Below, piece after piece: positions 5,119 through 6,411 of a stretch of 6,411 bases of DNA. Under the pieces are notes generated by a model. That model saw nothing but the letters and a program-made list of their open reading frames with translations, did not search any database and had not been told where the DNA came from. Both the position numbers and the translations under genes were made by a program. Within the stretch, counting starts at the first letter, position 1. Each line of letters opens with the position of its first letter. This stretch comes from Streptococcus parasanguinis (GTDB lineage: Bacteria > Bacillota > Bacilli > Lactobacillales > Streptococcaceae), in NCBI GenBank assembly GCA_018365265.1, contig JAGZKI010000067.1, forward strand, positions 1-6,411, in the 5' to 3' direction.

Positions 5119-5583
5119 TTATTCATAAAAATCAACATGCGACTCTAACAAGCGGTCGCCGTCATAGCGAAACATTGCTGAAAAGAAGGGTTTATCCTCC
5201 AACAACCACTCGACAAAGGTGTGGTCCCCTTCCCAGGTTGGTTTTGAGAGGACTTGATCATAAGGTACCCACTCCAAGGTCCCTTCGTTACACTCGATCA
5301 GTTCTCCCTCAAAATCTGTTACCTTGAAGACATAGGTATACCAGTCCAAATCTGGAGTAAACTCCGGAAAGGTAATGATCCCTTTCAAAACTGGCTTGGC
5401 TCTAAGGCCCGTCTCCTCAAAAATCTCACGCGCAGCACACTCCTGTGGAGTTTCCCCGCGTTCTAATTTTCCTCCAACTCCGATCCATTTACCTTCATGG
5501 ACATCATTGGGCTTTTTATTGCGATGTAACATGAGAAATTCTTTCCCATTGTCAATGTAACAAATCGTTGCTAATTGTGGCAT
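5119..5583 (-). CDS. mutX: Nudix hydrolase, 8-oxo-dGTP diphosphatase MutX
   Basis: This 154-residue Nudix protein removes oxidised nucleotides (8-oxo-dGTP to 8-oxo-dGMP), preventing A:C and G:T type transversion mutations. The full Nudix box GX5EX7REUXEEXGU is present at 38-60: G38, E44, R52, E53, E56, E57 and G59-L60; the glutamates bind the magnesium ions. The start MPQLATICYIDNGKEF and the end HVDFYE match the streptococcal MutX protein as I remember it, and this makes the symbol reliable. The ATG at 5581-5583 lies 9 nt after the ung stop; TAGGAG, made partly from that stop codon, is the ribosome binding site. The gene sits between ung and pyrC as in pneumococcus. Pairing with ung groups two defences against wrong bases in DNA. 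Confidence 0.95.
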   Translation of the reverse strand: MPQLATICYIDNGKEFLMLHRNKKPNDVHEGKWIGVGGKLERGETPQECAAREIFEETGLRAKPVLKGIITFPEFTPDLDWYTYVFKVTDFEGELIECNEGTLEWVPYDQVLSKPTWEGDHTFVEWLLEDKPFFSAMFRYDGDRLLESHVDFYE

Positions 5584-5592
5584 TTTTTACTC

Positions 5593-6246
5593 CTATCTTA
5601 ACCAATCAATCGGCTCGCGCCCCGCCTCTTTCAAAAATTGATTGGTTTTTGAAAAGGGTTGGGAACCAAAGAATCCTCGGTAGGCCGATAAAGGACTTGG
5701 GTGAGCTGATTCAAGAACCAAATGTCGATCGTTGGTAATCAACGGCTTTTTCTTACGGGCATAAGATCCCCAGAGGATAAAGACAACAGGCTCCTCCAAC
5801 TCATTGACCACCTTGATCACAGCATCTGTGAAAGGCTCCCAAATTTGACCAGCATGGCCATTAGCCTGACCAGCTGGCACCGTCAAGCAGGCATTGAGTA
5901 AGAGCACTCCTTGCTCTGCCCAAGAAGTCAGATCATGGGAGCGCTTATCTCCAATATCTGAGCGCAATTCTTTGAGAATATTTTGCAAAGAAGGCGGCGC
6001 TGGTACATGATCCGGAACAGAAAAACTTAAGCCCTGCGCTTGATCCGGTCCATGGTAGGGATCTTGGCCTAAGATCAAGACCTTGACCTGATCCATCTCT
6101 GTCGTCTGCAAGGCCTTAAAGACCTTGTCACGCGGTGGATAAACCACTCCTTTGCTATAGACTTCATTCATAAAGTCATTGATCTGGTGAAAATACCCTT
6201 CTGGAAGATGGGATTTGATGGCTTCATGCCAGGGTGAATGCTGCAT
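5593..6246 (-). CDS. ung: Uracil-DNA glycosylase, family 1
   Basis: Cuts uracil from DNA after cytosine deamination or dUTP incorporation, starting base excision repair. The 217-residue protein has all family 1 motifs: GQDPYHG (60-66) with catalytic Asp62 and Tyr64, the uracil-stacking Phe75 in LSFSV, LLLNACLTV with Asn118 that recognises uracil, and HPSPLSAYRGFFG with His182 and the DNA-intercalating Leu186. Length is normal for Gram-positive Ung. ATG at 6244-6246 has GGAGAG (6252-6257) 5 nt upstream. It is the first gene of a five-gene unit with its own extended -10 promoter about 40 nt before the start codon. The stop TAG (5593-5595) forms part of the mutX ribosome binding site. Nothing is missing or odd in the protein. 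Confidence 0.97.
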   Translation of the reverse strand: MQHSPWHEAIKSHLPEGYFHQINDFMNEVYSKGVVYPPRDKVFKALQTTEMDQVKVLILGQDPYHGPDQAQGLSFSVPDHVPAPPSLQNILKELRSDIGDKRSHDLTSWAEQGVLLLNACLTVPAGQANGHAGQIWEPFTDAVIKVVNELEEPVVFILWGSYARKKKPLITNDRHLVLESAHPSPLSAYRGFFGSQPFSKTNQFLKEAGREPIDWLR

Positions 6247-6282
6247 GGAAACTCTCCGCTATCCAATAAATTCTTACCTTCC

Positions 6283-6312
6283 ATTATACCACATTTGGCG
6301 CAGATCCACTGG
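6283..6312 (-). promoter_or_regulatory. Promoter of the ung operon (extended -10)
   Basis: The minus strand reads TGGTATAAT at 6283-6291, an extended -10 with a perfect TATAAT. Hexamers 17-18 nt upstream (about 6306-6312, CAGTGG or CCAGTG) are poor -35 candidates. The predicted start near 6276 gives a leader of about 30 nt with no room for a riboswitch or attenuator. It is separated from genes further right by the terminator at 6315-6346. Confidence 0.7.
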
Positions 6313-6314
6313 AT

Positions 6315-6346
6315 AAAAAAGAGGCTGGGACAAAAGTCCTAGCCTC
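6315..6346. terminator. Rho-independent terminator hairpin upstream of ung
   Basis: GAGGCTGGGAC (6321-6331) and GTCCTAGCCTC (6336-6346) pair over 11 positions around an AAAA loop. On the minus strand the hairpin is followed at once by TTTTTT (6315-6320), with one A/C mismatch in the stem, so it can end a leftward transcript from a gene right of the window. On the plus strand the odd pair is a G-U wobble and a weaker T stretch follows (6351-6357). GAGGCTGGGAC hairpins are common in streptococcal intergenic regions. Confidence 0.75.
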
Positions 6347-6411
6347 TCAATTATTTTTGGATTGTCGAGCAAGACGCAGTGGTTGAGTGGGCTCTACTAC
6401 GCTGATTTCAT
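6347..6411. repeat. Start of a dispersed streptococcal intergenic repeat (cut by window edge)
   Basis: The sequence after the terminator, with GGATTGTCGAGCAAGACG, GTGGTTGAGTGGGCTC and TACTACGCTGATTTCAT, matches in my memory a non-coding repeat that follows GAGGCTGGGAC hairpins at many places in mitis/sanguinis-group genomes. No open frame with a ribosome binding site is visible. The element continues beyond the window, so its length and right end cannot be given. Identification is from memory only. Confidence 0.5.

Noticed and set aside
3895..5128. Several plus-strand frames opposite pyrC
   Set aside because: All are antisense to the dihydroorotase gene, lack start signals and show no recognisable motif.
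1..6411. CRISPR array, tRNA, rRNA, insertion sequence or phage genes
   Set aside because: No spaced direct repeats, no cloverleaf or rRNA sequence, no transposase or integrase motifs seen on either strand.

Overview
The window looks like a chromosomal segment of a Streptococcus of the mitis/sanguinis/parasanguinis type. Basis: the right half carries the order ung - mutX - pyrC known from pneumococcus and relatives, the MutX protein is very close to my memory of the pneumococcal one, and the right edge enters a terminator-linked repeat that I recall from this group. The exact species cannot be fixed by eye. Every protein gene I can support lies on the minus strand, so transcription runs from right to left.

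Right part (about 2280-6300): one tight five-gene unit. An extended -10 promoter at 6283-6291 precedes ung (uracil-DNA glycosylase). It is followed by mutX (Nudix 8-oxo-dGTP hydrolase), pyrC (dihydroorotase), a membrane-anchored SGNH/GDSL hydrolase of the YpmR type, and a YpmS-like (DUF2140) single-pass membrane protein. Gaps are 9, 11 and 14 nt, then a 26-nt overlap. The unit ends at a rho-independent terminator at 2280-2310, which sits inside a larger inverted repeat. Nucleotide-pool and DNA-repair functions, pyrimidine synthesis and an envelope protein pair are therefore co-transcribed.

Left part (1-2080): a more AT-rich accessory block. A consensus promoter (TTGACA, 17 nt, TATACT) with a 25-bp palindrome between and over its elements drives an unrecognised 80-residue protein. 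That gene overlaps a 14-helix DHA2-type MFS exporter by 22 nt. The exporter stop codon overlaps (ATGA) the start of a wrecked gene at 174-441. Its three reading-frame pieces together spell the N-terminal GroES-like domain of an MDR-superfamily NAD(P)-dependent alcohol dehydrogenase/quinone oxidoreductase, with two frameshifts, one nonsense codon and a lost 3' part. Next comes the start of an Rrf2-family regulator, cut by the left window edge, with its own palindromic promoter.

The most interesting observation is that the palindrome at the Rrf2 promoter (133-161) and the one at the efflux promoter (2049-2073) share one design: ATTRRTATA, seven bases, TATAYYAAT. Each overlaps a -10 box. This suggests that the Rrf2 protein represses both itself and the exporter operon, making the block a self-contained, partly decayed detoxification/efflux module. 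This is inference from sequence pattern, not a demonstrated circuit.

The 350 bases between the two blocks (2030-2380) hold the efflux promoter/operator, a possible short coding remnant, and the terminator of the right-hand operon. The last ~100 bases of the window hold a terminator hairpin and the start of the dispersed repeat.
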